NCBI GenBank assembly: GCA_029747585.1
Contig: JAPEVF010000838.1
Coordinates: forward strand, 1 to 19,469
Direction of reading: 5' to 3'
Length of the DNA stretch: 19,469 nucleotides
From: Pleurotus djamor
Lineage: Eukaryota; Basidiomycota; Agaricomycetes; Agaricales; Pleurotaceae
Numbering within the stretch: position 1 is the first letter of the stretch; the number at the start of each line of letters is the position of its first letter. Positions 18,366-19,469 of this stretch are shown piece by piece. Below the pieces are notes generated by a model. It saw only the letters and a program-made list of their open reading frames with translations. It was not told where the DNA came from and ran no database searches. The translations under genes were made by a program, and so were the position numbers.

Positions 18366-19469
18366 TCTTTTTTTTCTCCTCTTCCCACCTTGAACGAACT
18401 CGCAATGCTCTTTCCTCATATCTGTGCTTCTACGACGCACTCATTGCTGTTGCATTATCGCTACCGACAGCTGGAGCTGGAACGCGACCGCTCGGACGTC
18501 GAATGTCCTTGGGCATCCTAGTGGTTCAAACGTTCATCGTTTCACCAATCTTATATTCCCTTCCAAGCGCACTCAACACATCCTGTCGCTCTCGTATCTG
18601 GCGCTTCCATCAACTCCTTCCCGCTACCGAATGACGTCGATGCTCAGTCGCGTGTGGTTTGGTTCCAACATTCAAAAGACATACTTCTCGGTGCTCCTCC
18701 TATTCACACCCTGTTCATCGAACGTAGAGAATACTTCTACCTCCGCTGCCTCCTTCTCTTATTTACTCCCCCTTCGTACACCAGCCCATCAACTCGTCTG
18801 TCCATCCATCTCCATGCTCTTCGACCCCTTTCACGTCATTTCATCCATTCATGAAAATGACCCAGTCGTCTCGCTCGCAAGTTGACACGGTTACTATTTA
18901 TCTCAACTCCGAATATCCTCTCCGCCACATCTCATCGATCATCTGCCATTTGCTTTTGAATTCCTCCACTGTCCCCCTTAACCCGTGGTGCGATTCGGCG
19001 ACGCATCCAAGACTACTTTCGTGTGTCCGTTCATCATCTTTTGCTTTCATGCTCCACTTACATTCTCGCTCATACCGATTTGCTGAACGGACGCATATAC
19101 CCCACTCAAGGAACAGAATCATCGAACACAGGGCACGAAATAATCTACGCGTCGACTTCTCGTTACTCCCCTTCCTATGGCACAACTAGAGGAGATTCCC
19201 GATGGCATATCTCACACCTACATGAATTTCCAGAGTAAGTCGGCTTCTTGGCTTGTGTGGAACGACTTTGACAAGACCGCGTTGTCATCATATCACGCTC
19301 ACGCGAAAAGTTTGGCGTGCCACATGGTCCATCCCACTAAGGTGTTGAGGAGGACGAATCTCGTTATAATTCGCGTTTGCGTTACGGCATACCTCAGGGT
19401 AATCCTCAAAGGGTGAGCTCACCTGTTTTTACTCCACGAAGAAACGGTAAAGCTAACGACCACCGTAGT
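18366..19469 (+). repeat. W block, copy 2, running off the right edge
   Basis: Collinear with 1261-2440. It carries the segment ILLGAPPIHTLFIERREYFY (18666-18725), TTCGTACACCAGC, GACCCAGTCGTCTCGCTC (18860-18877), and an ATG at 19177 opening MAQLEEIPDGISHTYMNFQ with a possible donor AGTAAGT at about 19234. A later frame reads YHAHAKSLACHMVHPTKVLR, against HHANAKGMAYQ in copy 1, and ACGGCATACCTCAGGGTAAT corresponds to 2343-2362. The block is cut by the window end, so any gene starting at 19177 would continue outside. Confidence 0.68.

Noticed and set aside
17774..18388. 204-codon minus-strand ORF with a hydrophobic patch across the X block and core
   Set aside because: The homologous X blocks at 331-1260 and 13730-14500 are broken in this frame, so there is no sign of selection for it.

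Overview
The window looks like nuclear DNA of a filamentous basidiomycete, probably an Agaricomycete. The evidence is many short introns (about 50-100 nt, GT...AG, CTRAC-like branch sites), CT-rich promoter-like tracts, and a eukaryotic ribosomal protein gene beside an intron-rich DUF2235 gene. Two single ambiguous bases (N at 9434 and 10903) point to a draft assembly. I see no rRNA, tRNA or CRISPR array.

Only two genes can be reconstructed with confidence, and they converge. On the plus strand, 5032-5689 encodes small-subunit ribosomal protein eS17 in four exons, but its start codon is missing. Just upstream (about 4831-5008) lies a much more decayed second copy of two eS17 exons. On the minus strand, 9638-6023 encodes a twelve-exon, about 962-residue protein. 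It has an N-terminal DUF2235 alpha/beta-hydrolase-like domain (DGT, GFSRG, GVWDTV, GTHSDIGGG and RIHQSV motifs), a helical linker, and a C-terminal seven-blade WD40 propeller.

Most of the rest is a diverged repeat family. Blocks I call Y, Z and X, ending in a core, repeat with a period of about 3.8 kb: unit A about 10800-14540 and unit B about 14541-18365. A truncated Z-X-core block opens the window (1-1260). After the core comes either Y or a different block, W (1261-2460 and 18366-19469). A further fragment (3620-3680 plus 4227-4800) is split by a 544-bp MITE-like insertion (3681-4224) that has terminal inverted repeats and TA target duplications. The repeats keep paired splice sites and a few parallel open frames. 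Other reading frames are broken, so I read them as relics of a tandemly duplicated, intron-containing gene family that I cannot name.

Layout: 1-2760 repeat copy 1 (Z tail, X, core, W); 2761-3620 nothing supported; 3620-4830 split repeat fragment, MITE and a hairpin; 4831-5689 eS17 relic and eS17; 5690-6022 convergent intergenic; 6023-9638 DUF2235-WD40 gene; 9639-10800 no firm gene; 10800-19469 tandem repeat units A and B, then the second W copy. All calls are from reading the sequence; no search was run.
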